A stretch of DNA of 64,000 bases from Cellvibrio sp. KY-YJ-3. GTDB lineage: Bacteria > Pseudomonadota > Gammaproteobacteria > Pseudomonadales > Cellvibrionaceae. Position 1 is the stretch's first letter. Each line of letters begins with the position of its first letter. The position numbers were made by a program, and so were the translations under genes. This document shows positions 46,236 through 56,499 of the stretch, one piece after another. The stretch lies in NCBI RefSeq assembly GCF_008806955.1, contig NZ_CP031727.1, positions 1,054,001-1,118,000 on the forward strand. The letters run 5' to 3'. The notes under the pieces are model-generated. The model had not been told where the DNA came from. It searched no databases and was given only the letters and a program-made list of their open reading frames with translations.

Positions 46236-46246
46236 ATACGACAAAA

Positions 46247-46292
46247 TGTAAACGATTACATTTTTAATTGCCCTCTATTTGAAACGTTTACA
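46247..46292. promoter_or_regulatory. Pair of LacI-like operators before tpiA
   Basis: TGTAAACGATTACA (46247-46260) and TGAAACGTTTACA (46280-46292) are both near-palindromes with a central CG, and their centres are 32 bases apart, about three helical turns. This matches the LacI/Cra type of operator. The first also fits the arms of the HexR consensus. They lie about 185-230 bases upstream of tpiA. Confidence 0.5.
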
Positions 46293-46474
46293 CACAAAAA
46301 ATGCAATTAATTAGGATTAAAAAACCAAATAAATGCATTTTTGAACAAAATATCTCCTTTTGTTACTTGCTCGATTTCACGCGCCTGTGTAGCATTTTCC
46401 CTATCAACTGCGCCCACCCAAACAGGGTGACCGGCTATAGCCCGGACGCTCCTGGTCTTTTTTGAGTCATAACC

Positions 46475-47245
46475 ATGAAACAGCGTAAACCCATAGTGAT
46501 TGCCAACTGGAAGCTCAACGGCGGCCTTGACCTGATCTGCACTTCCGTGGCCTCGTTTATTGGCAAGCACTTTGCTGCGCAAATTGCTATCTGCCCACCC
46601 TATTTGTACATGCGCGATATGCTCACCTTTTTGCAGTACTCGGAATTGCAAATTGGTAGCCAGAATGTGAGCCGTTACGAATCGGGTGCTTATACCGGTG
46701 AGACCTCGGCACAAATGCTCAAGCAGGCTGGCTGCTCGCTCTGCCTGATCGGCCACTCGGAGCGCCGCGCCATGTTTGCCGAGAACAACGAAGGCTGCAA
46801 AATCAAAGTGAATACCGCGCTCAATCACGGTCTGTTGCCGGTGTTGTGTGTGGGTGAAAACCGCGAAGAGCGCGAAGCCAATATCACTGAGCAGGTGTTG
46901 TTTAAACAGTTGAGCGAAGGTCTGGGCGGGTTGGATCTGGCCGGTAAAGATCTGTGCATCGCCTATGAACCCGTATGGGCGATTGGTACTGGCCTCGCCG
47001 CGACCCCGGCCATTGCCCAGCATGTGCACCAATACATTCGCGCGGAAGTTGTTCGCCTGTTTGACGAAGACACCGCCAATCGCGTGCGCATTTTGTACGG
47101 CGGCAGTGTGACCAAAGCCAACGCCAGTGAACTGCTGCGCCAGCCGGATATCGACGGTTTATTAGTTGGCGGCGCGAGCCTGGACCCAGGTCACTTTGTG
47201 GCGATTTGTGAGCAGGCTTCGGAACTGGCGGAAATTAATGACTAA
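46475..47245 (+). CDS. tpiA: Triosephosphate isomerase
   Basis: The 256-residue TIM-barrel enzyme interconverts dihydroxyacetone phosphate and glyceraldehyde 3-phosphate. The catalytic residues are visible: Lys in IANWKLNG, His in IGHSERR and Glu in AYEPVWAIGTG. The phosphate loop ILYGGSV and LLVGGASL complete the site. The next genes on the strand are fba and fbp, so the three form a glycolysis and gluconeogenesis group. Confidence 0.97.
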   Translation: MKQRKPIVIANWKLNGGLDLICTSVASFIGKHFAAQIAICPPYLYMRDMLTFLQYSELQIGSQNVSRYESGAYTGETSAQMLKQAGCSLCLIGHSERRAMFAENNEGCKIKVNTALNHGLLPVLCVGENREEREANITEQVLFKQLSEGLGGLDLAGKDLCIAYEPVWAIGTGLAATPAIAQHVHQYIRAEVVRLFDEDTANRVRILYGGSVTKANASELLRQPDIDGLLVGGASLDPGHFVAICEQASELAEIND

Positions 47246-47282
47246 ATTTTTTACCGTCATCGCGGTGTGATAAAGACGACAA

Positions 47283-47302
47283 GGGCGCGGCAAGCAGCGC
47301 CC
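47283..47302 (+). other. GC hairpin between tpiA and fba
   Basis: GGGCGC pairs with GCGCCC across an 8-base loop. No T run follows, so it is a weak terminator at best and may only protect the tpiA transcript. Confidence 0.3.
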
Positions 47303-47413
47303 CTATCGTAAAAAGTGTGCACATAAATTTATATTCGACATAAAAAAGAAAAACTAAAAAATCCAATCGGCGAACAACTCGGTCATCACAAAAAATCAAC
47401 CACAGCTCAGGAT

Positions 47414-48499
47414 TTGATGATGAACAGTCTCGCGAACCTCGTTGCCCCCGGTGTTGCTACCGGCGATGCCCTTAATCAATTATTCGCTGCCGCCAAAGCG
47501 GGCGGTTTCGCTTACCCGGCCGTCAATATCTGCAATACCAATACGATTAACGCCACCCTGGAAGCGGCGCGCCGGGTAAATTCCCCGGTCATTGTGCAGC
47601 TGTCGCAGGGCGGTTCGGCATTTTTCCTGGGCAAAAGTATCAAACTTGAAGGTCAGGGCAGTTCGATTTTAGGTTCTATCGCCGCCGCCAAATATGTACA
47701 CGCGGTCGCGGAAGCTTATGGCGTTCCGGTGATTTTGCACACTGATCACGCCGCCAAAAAATTATTGCCTTGGATCGATGGTTTATTAGCGGCGAGCGAA
47801 ACCCATTTTGCGCAGACCGGTAAACCCTTGTTCAGTTCGCACATGATCGATTTGTCAGAAGAATCGCTGCAAGAAAATATCGAAATTTCAGCCGAGTATT
47901 TGGCGCGCATGAAAAAAATCGATGTTACCCTGGAAATTGAATTGGGCTGCACCGGTGGCGAAGAGGATGGCGTAGACAATACCAATCTGGATAATTCCGC
48001 GCTTTACACCCAGCCGGAAGATGTCGCCTACGCCTATGAAAAACTCAGCGCGATTAGCGAAAAATTTACCATCGCCGCGTCTTTTGGCAATGTGCATGGG
48101 GTGTATAAACCCGGCAACGTGCAACTCACACCGTCTATTTTGAAAAATTCACAAACCTATGTGAGTGAAAAATTTGGTTTGCCCGCCAACAGTTTGAATT
48201 TTGTATTCCACGGCGGTTCGGGTTCGGCCGCAGAAGAAATTGCGGAAGCCATCCGCTACGGTGTGATTAAAATGAATATCGATACCGATACCCAATGGGC
48301 TTTCTGGCAGGGCACTATGGATTATTACAAAACCAATGAAGCCTATTTGCAGGGGCAAATTGGCAACCCCGAGGGCGATGACAAACCCAACAAAAAATTC
48401 TACGACCCACGGGTATGGTTGCGTCAAAGTGAAGAAGTGATGGTAAAGCGTTTGGAACAATCCTTTGCCGATTTAAATTGCATTAATCGCTACATTTAA
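47414..48499 (+). CDS. fba: Class II fructose-bisphosphate aldolase
   Basis: The 361-residue zinc enzyme splits fructose 1,6-bisphosphate. It is of the E. coli/yeast type: AVNICNTNTINATLEAA, the zinc ligand region HTDHAAKKLLPW, EIELGCTGGEEDG with the metal-binding Glu, and FHGGSGSAAEEI with a His ligand. The first codons are ATG ATG ATG-like (two adjacent ATGs), so the exact start may shift by one residue. It lies between tpiA and fbp. Confidence 0.96.
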   Translation: MMMNSLANLVAPGVATGDALNQLFAAAKAGGFAYPAVNICNTNTINATLEAARRVNSPVIVQLSQGGSAFFLGKSIKLEGQGSSILGSIAAAKYVHAVAEAYGVPVILHTDHAAKKLLPWIDGLLAASETHFAQTGKPLFSSHMIDLSEESLQENIEISAEYLARMKKIDVTLEIELGCTGGEEDGVDNTNLDNSALYTQPEDVAYAYEKLSAISEKFTIAASFGNVHGVYKPGNVQLTPSILKNSQTYVSEKFGLPANSLNFVFHGGSGSAAEEIAEAIRYGVIKMNIDTDTQWAFWQGTMDYYKTNEAYLQGQIGNPEGDDKPNKKFYDPRVWLRQSEEVMVKRLEQSFADLNCINRYI

Positions 48500-48568
48500 T
48501 TTATTCGTCGCGCCTAAAAATTTATTTTTCGTTCTTGAAAAGTTATTTGTCACCCCTGCAGATTCGTT

Positions 48569-48631
48569 CGTGACTCCTGCGAACGCAGGAGTCCAGTAGT
48601 TGTTATGAATACCCGCGTGCGCGGGTATGAC
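48569..48631. repeat. Double-palindrome REP/BIME-like element
   Basis: A perfect 10-bp stem (48572-48593, loop AA) and a perfect 9-bp stem (48609-48628, loop TG) lie 15 bases apart in the fba-fbp gap. The outer ends GTGACTCC and GGTATGAC are roughly inverted. This is the form of the intergenic palindromic repeats found in many Proteobacteria. It may also weaken transcription from fba into fbp. Confidence 0.65.
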
Positions 48632-48678
48632 AAAAAACGCAGATTGTTTTGGATTTAAACGTTACTACAGGTAAGTGC

Positions 48679-49650
48679 ATGAAAAATTTATTCAGTGTAT
48701 TGCGCAGTGACGATGTCAGCGACGACCTGATTCAGGTTATCGAAACCATCATCGATGCGAGTAAAGAAATTGCCTTTCGCGTGCGCCAAGGCGCACTGGC
48801 GGGCGTGTTGGGTTCAACGCAGGATGAAAATATCCAGGGCGAAACCCAAAAGCATTTGGATATTATTTCCAATCAATTGCTGAAGGATTTATTACTCGCC
48901 TGCCCCTTGGTTGCGGCCATCGCTTCGGAAGAGGAAGACACCGCAGTCGCAGGTAATGATGCCGGTAAATACCTGGTGGCCTTTGATCCGCTCGACGGTT
49001 CATCGAACATCGATATTAACGGGCAGATAGGTACTATTTTCAGTATCTATCGCGCGCTGGATTTAATTCCACACAGCAGTGAATTGCAATTCCACCAGCA
49101 GGGCACGCAACAGGTTTGCGCAGGTTACGTGCTCTATGGCCCGTCCACCTTATTGGCAATTACCACTGGCAAAGGTACACGCTGTTTTACTTTGGATTCA
49201 ACCCAAGGCAATTTTTTGCTCACCGCCGACCCGATCCAACTCGCACCGCAGACGCAAGAATTTGCCATCAACATGAGCAACGCGCGTTTCTGGAACGAGG
49301 ACATGCGCGCCTACATCGATGATTTGGTGCTGGGGGAAATAGGTCCGCGTGGAAAACGCTTTAACATGCGTTGGAATGCAGCGATGGTAGGTGATGTGCA
49401 TCGCGTACTCACGCGCAGTGGGATTTTTCTCTACCCTTCAGATTCGCGCAATGCCAAACAACCGGCCAAATTACGCTTGTTGTATGAAGCCAATCCCATG
49501 GCCATGTTAATTGAAAATGCGGGCGGTAAAGCCTTTAGTGAAAGCCAGCGGATTTTAGACATTCAACCGCAACAATTGCATGAGCGCGTGGCAGTGATTC
49601 TCGGCTCCGCCGACGAAGTGGATGAATGTTTGAGTTATCTGCGTCGCTAA
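48679..49650 (+). CDS. fbp: Class I fructose-1,6-bisphosphatase
   Basis: The 323-residue enzyme removes the 1-phosphate of fructose 1,6-bisphosphate in gluconeogenesis. The class I metal site is visible in EEEDT and in [15 protein letters not shown], and the sugar site in [14 protein letters not shown] and [20 protein letters not shown] start at the ATG at 48679, which has AGGTAAG upstream; a longer reading begins with TTG at 48649. Its stop codon directly abuts the stop of the convergent chemoreceptor gene. Confidence 0.96.
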   Translation: MKNLFSVLRSDDVSDDLIQVIETIIDASKEIAFRVRQGALAGVLGSTQDENIQGETQKHLDIISNQLLKDLLLACPLVAAIASEEEDTAVAGNDAGKYLVAFDPLDGSSNIDINGQIGTIFSIYRALDLIPHSSELQFHQQGTQQVCAGYVLYGPSTLLAITTGKGTRCFTLDSTQGNFLLTADPIQLAPQTQEFAINMSNARFWNEDMRAYIDDLVLGEIGPRGKRFNMRWNAAMVGDVHRVLTRSGIFLYPSDSRNAKQPAKLRLLYEANPMAMLIENAGGKAFSESQRILDIQPQQLHERVAVILGSADEVDECLSYLRR

Positions 49651-49660
49651 TCAGCGACGC
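49641..49660. terminator. Palindrome across the fbp and chemoreceptor stop codons
   Basis: GCGTCGCT and AGCGACGC are perfect 8-bp arms around AATC, spanning both stop codons of the convergent genes. The hairpin may help end transcription in both directions, but there is no T run. Confidence 0.4.
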
Positions 49661-52002
49661 TGTTCAAACCGTAATACTTTAGCGGCGCTCATTACGCGAT
49701 TCGCCAGCGCATTTTGCTGCTCGGCGCTTTCGGCAAGGCGGGTGATGGCGATATCTGTTTCGTTAATGCCGGTGATCAACTGGATCAAGCGGCCGCGCAT
49801 GGATTGCGCACGCTGACTTTCATCTTGTGCGCTGTTATTAACGCTATGGGTAATTGCGCTTGCTTCGGCAACGGCGGCCTCAATATTTTTGAGCGAGTCC
49901 TGGGTCGCGCGGGTTTCTAGTAAACAATTCTGTGCACTTTCCTGTTCGGCATTTAGGCCCGTCGAAATTTGCGTGACGGAATTACGCAGTTGATCAATCA
50001 TTTTTTTAATTTCACCCGTCGCGCTTTGGGTATCAAATGACAGGCGGCGCACCTCTTCAGCGACCACCGCAAAGCCGCGCCCATGCTCACCGGCGCGCGC
50101 TGCTTCAATCGCCGCATTTAAGGCCAATAAATTGGTTTGCTCCGCCACGCTTTGAATCGTATCCAAGACCGAGCCTATATTGTCCGTTGCGCTGCGCAGC
50201 TCAGCCAAGGTTGAGCAGGAGTGAGTAACTTGCTGCGCAAGAATTTGCATTTGTTGGTCAACACTCTGCACTCGCAGGCGCCCTTCACCCGCCACCTGGG
50301 CGGCGTGATTCACTTTCTGCGTGACGAGATTTAAACGCTCGGTCATCTGCGCAAGGGATTTCACGACTGCTTCAGTTTCGGCGCCTACGTGATTCATTTC
50401 ATGGCGTTGGCGTGCAGTTTCATCGCGACACTGGCGGGTGGTAGTGACATTATCCAGCGCGCCCTGCAAACTTTGTTCACTGGAACTGTTCACCTGCATC
50501 ATCACCGAATTTAATTCGCTGAATAAATAATTGAGCGATCGTCCGATATCGCCCAGTTCATCCTTGCGCTGTGCAGGAAAGCTACTGAGCAGATTTTTAT
50601 CCTGCGCCGATTTTTTAATCGCCGCGGCTAATTGTTTGAGCGGTTCGCCAATGTGTTGCGCAAATAAAAAGGCGACTAACGCGGCAAGCCCGGTCAATAC
50701 CACAATGGCAATCGCGACACTGCGCCACAAGGTGCTGCGCAGGCTTGCCAGCGGTGCAAATATTTCGTCAGGGTCTTGTTGCGCCACCAGCGCAAATTGT
50801 TGGCCGCCAAAACCAAGGGGTTGCCAGCTGCTCAATACGCGCTGTGCTAAATAATCCTCAGTCATACCGCTGCCGGTTTCACCCGCGAGGGCATTTTTTA
50901 CCGCCTGCGTATTTGGTGAAAAATAACCACTGATTTGCTGCAGGCGATTCATTTTCTCAAATTGCTCACCGCTGGTAACGGCTTGTAGCTGCGATAGAAA
51001 ATGTTCCGGTGCTTCCAGCATGGGCCGCAGTTCCGTCAGCAATTGCCCATCCTGATCGGTGATATACACATCGCCACTGCTGCCCAAACCCAATGCCTGC
51101 CAGCTGCGTGTTGCATTAATAATATGTGTCAGTTGTGTTGCAGGAATTTCGACGACTAAAAAGCCAACGGCTTTATCGGGGCTTTGCACATCATGAAACA
51201 CCGGCAAACCCATATAAGCCACCTGCTGATTAAACCGTGCAGGGTTCAGATAAAACCGCGAGAGCAAAACCTGATCGGCGCGTGCACTCTGTAACTGTGC
51301 ACTCAATTGGGCAAGCGGTGACTGACTAAATGGTCCGTCTTTGAGCGAGGTGCCTAACAGTGGGCTTTTGGCGACGGAATAAATAACGGTTTGACTTTGG
51401 GCATCAATCAACAGCAAATCGCTAAAACCAAAACGTTGGCTTAAATCGCGAAAGCTGCTGTGGTAACGCCGATGTTGTTGGCCATAAATGGTCGCGTCAC
51501 TGGCATCGTCCATCAGCGCTAATTGAGTAATTTCCTGCGGATTCTGTTGCAGATAATAATGCTGAATCAGTAACGCCTCTTGCGAGAATTTATCCAGCCA
51601 CCTACGGCTATCCAGTGGGTCACCTTGCGTTTGTTGGCGATGATATGGTTGATAGCTATTGTTGTACCACTGCATTAATTCGCTGCGTAATTCCTCCGTC
51701 GCCCGGCTGGGAACCTCATAGCGATAGGATGCAAAGGGGCGTACAAAACCGTACACCGCTTCTTGAGTCATGCGCCCATGGGAGAGCGATAAAAGTAATT
51801 CCTGATAATTGGAAAACTGCGCAGTAACGGCATGTGCGCGCCCGGCGGCGAGTGCTTGAAATTGTTGTTCAAGATTGTGCGATAAAGCGCGGTTGGATTC
51901 CTTTAACGCCAGCCAACCGGTAGTACCAGCGGCCAGTAATACCGCAACACCGGTGAGTAACATGGCGCCGAGCATCAAACGGGAGGAGATTTTCATAAGC
52001 AT
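49651..52002 (-). CDS. Methyl-accepting chemotaxis protein
   Basis: The chemoreceptor has about 783 residues. A first membrane helix ([25 protein letters not shown]) is followed by a large periplasmic Cache-type sensor (about residues 40-420), a second helix ([20 protein letters not shown]), a HAMP domain and the signalling coiled coil. The hairpin tip is intact: [33 protein letters not shown], with Glu-Gln adaptation sites around it. There is no C-terminal CheR-binding pentapeptide. The start is uncertain: the ATG at 52002 or 51996 is likely, while a TTG at 52029 gives nine more residues. No che gene is nearby, so it must use a chemotaxis system elsewhere. Confidence 0.93.
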   Translation of the reverse strand: MLMKISSRLMLGAMLLTGVAVLLAAGTTGWLALKESNRALSHNLEQQFQALAAGRAHAVTAQFSNYQELLLSLSHGRMTQEAVYGFVRPFASYRYEVPSRATEELRSELMQWYNNSYQPYHRQQTQGDPLDSRRWLDKFSQEALLIQHYYLQQNPQEITQLALMDDASDATIYGQQHRRYHSSFRDLSQRFGFSDLLLIDAQSQTVIYSVAKSPLLGTSLKDGPFSQSPLAQLSAQLQSARADQVLLSRFYLNPARFNQQVAYMGLPVFHDVQSPDKAVGFLVVEIPATQLTHIINATRSWQALGLGSSGDVYITDQDGQLLTELRPMLEAPEHFLSQLQAVTSGEQFEKMNRLQQISGYFSPNTQAVKNALAGETGSGMTEDYLAQRVLSSWQPLGFGGQQFALVAQQDPDEIFAPLASLRSTLWRSVAIAIVVLTGLAALVAFLFAQHIGEPLKQLAAAIKKSAQDKNLLSSFPAQRKDELGDIGRSLNYLFSELNSVMMQVNSSSEQSLQGALDNVTTTRQCRDETARQRHEMNHVGAETEAVVKSLAQMTERLNLVTQKVNHAAQVAGEGRLRVQSVDQQMQILAQQVTHSCSTLAELRSATDNIGSVLDTIQSVAEQTNLLALNAAIEAARAGEHGRGFAVVAEEVRRLSFDTQSATGEIKKMIDQLRNSVTQISTGLNAEQESAQNCLLETRATQDSLKNIEAAVAEASAITHSVNNSAQDESQRAQSMRGRLIQLITGINETDIAITRLAESAEQQNALANRVMSAAKVLRFEQRR

Positions 52003-52156
52003 ACGCAGATTGGTTAATACCCGACGCAATCTAGGCAGTGTTTATGACAATTTGATTACAGACTGAAGGCAGTGGTCAAGGCGCTTGATTTTTACACCAT
52101 CGCTATTATTTTTGATTATAAAAAATCCAAAAAAATAATTTTTTAGGTTAAGTAAG

Positions 52157-53530
52157 TCAAAACATCAAGCGCAAAACACTTCCGCCATTCTCACCCTGCA
52201 AAGCACAAACTGATCCGCGATGTGCTTGCATAATTTGCTTCACCAAAAATAAACCTACGCCAGTACCTTCGCGTTTTGATGTGTAAAAGGGCACAAAAAT
52301 TTGCTCCAATTTGTCCGCCGGGATTCCTGCTCCATTATCAATCACATCAATTAATATATTGCCACCATGACCAATATAAGCCTTTAAGACAATGTGACCA
52401 TGGGGTTTTTCTGCGAGGGCATCAACCGCATTTTTTACCAGATTAATTAATGCCTGCTCCACATGCGCGGGATCAGCATGTAGCCTGAGATGTTCAGGAA
52501 TGGTTGTGCATTCTAATGTGATCGCCCGTTCGCCTGCCTGTACCTGAAACAAGCGGCACACATCCATTAGTAAATCCTGCACCACTATATCTACGCACTT
52601 TAGTTGCGGTGGATTGGCAATACGTCGATAAGCCTGCACAAATTGCATTAAATGTTCAGCGCGGCGCGCCACCGTATGGATCGCCTGTTGTGCATCCTGC
52701 AAAGCCTCATCGGCACTCCCATGGTTATCTAATTGCGTCAACAATAATTCATTTGCCGTTTTGCTCAGTGACGCAACGGGCGTCATTGAATTCATAATTT
52801 CGTGGGTAAACACCTGCACCAAATTTTGCCAGGCGAGAATTTCCTGTTTATCCAGTTCCCGCTGGATAGGCTGAATACTAATTACCTTTTTGGTTCCGCC
52901 AGGTAATTGAATCTCTGCCGCCGACAATGCCACTGCTATAGACACCTGATCACTCAACAAATGGGAGCTGCGCTGTTCGCCTGCCGTTATTTGCTGTATG
53001 TCCAACGCCAGTTGCGCGCCGTAATCCTGTAAATGATCCACTGCTGATAAATAGCTGCGTTTAAACAATTGCTGTGCCGCCGAATTAACCAGTTCAATTT
53101 TTCCGTCTTCACCGTCAACCACCACCAACGCAACTGGTACCTTTTCCAGCAGCAAACTGTAATAGCGCACCAGCTCTTCATTTTTTTGCCGCAGCTGTTG
53201 CAACTGCGTTTGCAGTTCTTCCCAGAGTACTTTCAGGTGTTGGCTCTGCTTAAAGCGGGTATTGATTCGACGTGCACCATCTTCATAACGCACAGCATCA
53301 AAAAAACTTTCCATTTCGCGCTGGGTGGATTGCATATAGTTAAAAAGTAAATAAATCTGTATCGACAACAAGATAGCTATACCTATCATACTGAATAGCA
53401 AAAATGGTTCAGCGTGATAAACACCAGCCAATAACAACATGGTGCAGAGAATCAACACTAACCGCAGCAGAATATTGGTGCGAAAATCCGTTAATCCTGA
53501 CTTGATTGACAATACAGCGTTAGAGATCAT
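52157..53530 (-). CDS. Sensor histidine kinase (NtrY/PAS type)
   Basis: The 457-residue kinase has two membrane helices (about residues 18-36 and 43-63) with almost no periplasmic loop, a linker helix, a PAS domain (about residues 125-225), a dimerisation domain with the phosphoacceptor His243 in VFTHEIMNSMTPV, and an ATPase domain with the N box NLVKNAVDAL, DNGAGIP and GTGVGLFLVKQIM. The short loop suggests it senses a signal in the membrane, such as envelope stress or a drug. It overlaps the end of the response regulator gene by 11 bases, so the two are a pair. The divergent efflux operon is the likely target. Confidence 0.94.
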   Translation of the reverse strand: MISNAVLSIKSGLTDFRTNILLRLVLILCTMLLLAGVYHAEPFLLFSMIGIAILLSIQIYLLFNYMQSTQREMESFFDAVRYEDGARRINTRFKQSQHLKVLWEELQTQLQQLRQKNEELVRYYSLLLEKVPVALVVVDGEDGKIELVNSAAQQLFKRSYLSAVDHLQDYGAQLALDIQQITAGEQRSSHLLSDQVSIAVALSAAEIQLPGGTKKVISIQPIQRELDKQEILAWQNLVQVFTHEIMNSMTPVASLSKTANELLLTQLDNHGSADEALQDAQQAIHTVARRAEHLMQFVQAYRRIANPPQLKCVDIVVQDLLMDVCRLFQVQAGERAITLECTTIPEHLRLHADPAHVEQALINLVKNAVDALAEKPHGHIVLKAYIGHGGNILIDVIDNGAGIPADKLEQIFVPFYTSKREGTGVGLFLVKQIMQAHRGSVCALQGENGGSVLRLMF

Positions 53531-54917
53531 GTTTTTCCATCCTGCGATAGAGCGCCATACGCGTTAAGCCCAATTCCCGCGCCGCTTGTGAAATATTCCC
53601 GGCATGTTTTTTTAGTGCCTGCTCAACTGCATTGCGCTCCAATATTTCCAAGTTCAAACTGTTAGTTTGTGTTGAATCAGTTGAAGGATTTTCAGCCGTA
53701 GGTGCGAGCGCAAAATCTTCTGCTTGCAAGATATCTTTATCACTCAATACCAACGCCCGCTCAATGGCATGGTTCAGCGCACGCACATTGCCTGGCCAGG
53801 AATATTCCTGCAGTGCGGCCAGCGCGTTGTGGCTCAGCAGCGGTTTTTTGCGCTGGTATTTTTGTGCGTAAACACTGAGGAAATGATCGGCCAACAACGG
53901 AATATCGTCTTTGCGTTCGCGCAGTGGCGGCAGGGTAAGTTCTACGGTATTCAGGCGATACAATAAATCCTGGCGAAATTGCCGCTCATCCGTTAGGTGC
54001 GCATAGCTAGCATTAGTCGCGGCAATAACACGCACATTGAGGGCAACCGGCTTTTCATCACCTACCGGCGTTACCTGACGCTGCTCCAGCACACGCAATA
54101 ATTTTACTTGCAGATGCAGTGCAAGGTTGGCGATTTCATCGAGGAATAAAGTTCCGCCATTGGCGGCGACCAATTTACCCATGCGATTTTCATTGGCACC
54201 GGTAAACGCCCCTTTTTTATAGCCAAACAATTCCGCTTCAAACAAATTTTCGGGAATAGCGCCCATATCAATGGCCATAAAAATATTGCCGGCGCGTTTG
54301 GAGCGCGCATGAATCTCACGCGCGAGCAACTCTTTCCCGGAACCATTTTCACCCAAAATTAATACATTGGCTTCGGTTGGTGCACAGAGGTTAAGTTTGC
54401 GCAGTAGTTCACGCATGCTGGCTGTCTCGCCGATAAAACACGCCGGCTTTTGTTGCTGTGATAAATGCTCTAACGAGCTGCGCAACGCAACATTTTCACT
54501 CTGCAATAGGTGATTGTTAGTGCGCGCCTGCGCCAAGGCTAAAGCGCTGTGAAGGGTGGCGATTAATTTTTCATTGCTCCAGGGTTTGATCACAAAATCC
54601 GTGGCGCCCGCCTTAATTGCATTGACCGCCAATTCAACACCGGCATAAGCCGTCATCACTACCACTACAATCTGCGGGTAGTGGGTTTGCAAATACGCAA
54701 GCCATTCAAAACCGTCGCGGCCAGAATTATCGCCGAGGGTAAAATTCATATCCAGCAACACCACATCTACGGAGTGATGCGCTAAAAACTCCGGCAGCTC
54801 GGCCACATTATTTAAGCAGCTCAAGGTTTTTATCTGGCGTTTGAGTAACAGTCGCGCCGACAACAAAATATCCTCGTCGTCATCAAGCACTAATAGGTGT
54901 CCAGCAGTTGCAGTCAT
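53520..54917 (-). CDS. NtrC-family sigma-54-dependent response regulator
   Basis: The 465-residue activator has a receiver (phosphorylated Asp56 in VVLLDMNF), an AAA+ domain with Walker A GENGSGKE (189-196) and the sigma-54 contact GAFTGA (236-241), and a C-terminal Fis-type helix-turn-helix ([19 protein letters not shown]). I chose the ATG at 54917 because AGGGA lies about 8 bases upstream; the ATG at 54935 has none. The histidine kinase gene follows with an 11-base overlap. The divergent promoter region contains a sigma-54 promoter and a perfect inverted repeat that would suit this protein. Confidence 0.95.
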   Translation of the reverse strand: MTATAGHLLVLDDDEDILLSARLLLKRQIKTLSCLNNVAELPEFLAHHSVDVVLLDMNFTLGDNSGRDGFEWLAYLQTHYPQIVVVVMTAYAGVELAVNAIKAGATDFVIKPWSNEKLIATLHSALALAQARTNNHLLQSENVALRSSLEHLSQQQKPACFIGETASMRELLRKLNLCAPTEANVLILGENGSGKELLAREIHARSKRAGNIFMAIDMGAIPENLFEAELFGYKKGAFTGANENRMGKLVAANGGTLFLDEIANLALHLQVKLLRVLEQRQVTPVGDEKPVALNVRVIAATNASYAHLTDERQFRQDLLYRLNTVELTLPPLRERKDDIPLLADHFLSVYAQKYQRKKPLLSHNALAALQEYSWPGNVRALNHAIERALVLSDKDILQAEDFALAPTAENPSTDSTQTNSLNLEILERNAVEQALKKHAGNISQAARELGLTRMALYRRMEKHDL

Positions 54918-54974
54918 GAAAAATGTCCCTGGCATTATTGTTTTCTAGTGAGCGTAACCGCAGTTTATGTCGTC

Positions 54975-55003
54975 CGATTACGAACAACAAGCGTTCGTAA
55001 TCG
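54975..55003. promoter_or_regulatory. Candidate upstream activator site for the NtrC-type regulator
   Basis: CGATTACGAAC and GTTCGTAATCG form a perfect 11-bp inverted repeat with a 7-base spacer. It lies 58 bases into the region between the regulator gene and the efflux operon, about 70 bases upstream of the sigma-54 promoter, where an enhancer is expected. Confidence 0.7.
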
Positions 55004-55071
55004 AACACATCAAGTCTCACTCACGTTAATAAAATGCGCCTAACTTATTGAAATATATAAATTTTATGAAG

Positions 55072-55087
55072 TGGCGCGGCTGTTGCT
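55072..55087 (+). promoter_or_regulatory. Sigma-54 promoter of the efflux operon
   Basis: TGGCGCGGCTGTTGCT matches the TGGC-N8-TTGCW form with GG and GC separated by exactly 10 bases. It lies 112 bases before the first start codon of the HlyD-ABC operon. Confidence 0.75.
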
Positions 55088-55198
55088 AAATAAGTATCTG
55101 AGCAGGCGTATAAATACCGCCGAAAGCGGGCGATAAGCCTTTGATAGTCCAATATTTTTTATTCAAGCAGCGATAACCGAGCGGACAGAAAACTCCTA

Positions 55199-56455
55199 AT
55201 GACAATGGATATACCCAGACAACTAAATTTTTGGCAAAAATGGCGTAGAACAATCAGCGCGGTAATATTATTTGTAACGCTTGCCGCGCTCTGGGTGATG
55301 GCAGCGCCAAGCAGTGAGCGCACACTGCGCGTGAATAAAAATGATTTGGTTATTGCGTCGGTGCAGCAGGGAATTTTTGAAGATGTCATTCCGCTGCGCG
55401 GTGAGGTGATGCCCTTGCGCACACTTTATCTGGATGCGATTGAAGGCGGACGGGTAGAAAAAATTCATGTGGAAGATGGAGCAACGATTGCAGCGGGAGC
55501 GGCGATTGTGGATATCTCCAATACCCGTTTGCAATTGGAGTCCATCACCCGCGAGGCTCAGGTGAGCGAACAGATTAATCTATTGCAAACCCAGGAATTA
55601 AATCTGGCGCGCAACGACCTTGAACATAAACGCAACTTGAATGAATTGGATCATCAAATAACAACCGAGAGCCAACGCTTGGAGCGCATGCGCCCGCTCA
55701 TCAAGCACCAATTAATTTCCGCAGCAGAATTGAAAGAAGCAGAAGATAATCTGGTCTATTTAAAAAAGCGCCAGCAATTGATTCGCGAGGCACGCGAAGT
55801 TGATCTGGCATTACAAGCGGCGCAAATGAAACAGCTGCGCGATTCAGTCACGTCGCTCAATAACAACTTAACCTTTGCGCGCACCAATTTAGCGAGCCTG
55901 AATGTGACGGCACCGATTGCGGGCCGACTGACGGCATTTAATCTGGAACCGGGGCAATCGTTGATGCCCGGCGAACGTTTTGGCCAAATTGATGACCCGG
56001 ACTATTTTAAGTTAATGGCACAGGTGGATGAGTTTTATATGAATCGCACGCGGGTTGATCAAACCGCACTGGCAAAAATAAATCAGCAAGAATTTCCACT
56101 GCGCATTAAAAAAATTTATCCGCAGGTTATTGACGGCCAGTTTCGTGTGGATTTGGTATTTACCGGCGAGCAGCCCGCGAATATCAGCCGAGGCCAGACT
56201 TTGCAGTTGCGCTTGCAGATGGGAGCCAATGAACCGGCGCAATTAATTCCCAACAATTCGTTTTTTCAAGACACGGGTGGTCATTGGATTTTTGTTGTAT
56301 CGGCCGATGGCAAGCGCGCGTATCGGCGCGATATAAAACTGGGGCGGCGCAATAGCCAGTTTATCGAAGTACTGGCCGGCTTGGATCCAAACGAGCAAGT
56401 CATTGTTAGCCCCTATACCACCTATAACGATATTGATTCCCTGAAGATTCAGTAA
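55199..56455 (+). CDS. HlyD/MacA-family periplasmic adaptor
   Basis: The 418-residue adaptor has one N-terminal membrane helix (about residues 18-36), a biotinyl-lipoyl half (GGRVEKIHVEDGATIAAGAAIVDISN), a long coiled-coil hairpin (about residues 115-230), the returning half (VTAPIAGRLTAFNLEPGQSLMPGE) and a membrane-proximal domain near the end. It joins an inner-membrane ABC transporter to an outer-membrane channel. The ATPase and permease genes follow directly. No TolC-type gene is present in the window. Confidence 0.93.
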   Translation: MTMDIPRQLNFWQKWRRTISAVILFVTLAALWVMAAPSSERTLRVNKNDLVIASVQQGIFEDVIPLRGEVMPLRTLYLDAIEGGRVEKIHVEDGATIAAGAAIVDISNTRLQLESITREAQVSEQINLLQTQELNLARNDLEHKRNLNELDHQITTESQRLERMRPLIKHQLISAAELKEAEDNLVYLKKRQQLIREAREVDLALQAAQMKQLRDSVTSLNNNLTFARTNLASLNVTAPIAGRLTAFNLEPGQSLMPGERFGQIDDPDYFKLMAQVDEFYMNRTRVDQTALAKINQQEFPLRIKKIYPQVIDGQFRVDLVFTGEQPANISRGQTLQLRLQMGANEPAQLIPNNSFFQDTGGHWIFVVSADGKRAYRRDIKLGRRNSQFIEVLAGLDPNEQVIVSPYTTYNDIDSLKIQ

Positions 56456-56499
56456 TCAACAGACATAAAACCCGACATATAAATAGCAAGGAGAAGGAT

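Noticed and set aside
45612-46244. 210-residue frame antisense to the GGDEF gene
   Set aside because: It mirrors the conserved cyclase domain on the other strand, which explains the open frame.
46247-46260. HexR site before tpiA
   Set aside because: The arms fit, but the central CG does not fit the AT-rich HexR centre; a LacI-type operator fits better. Not excluded.
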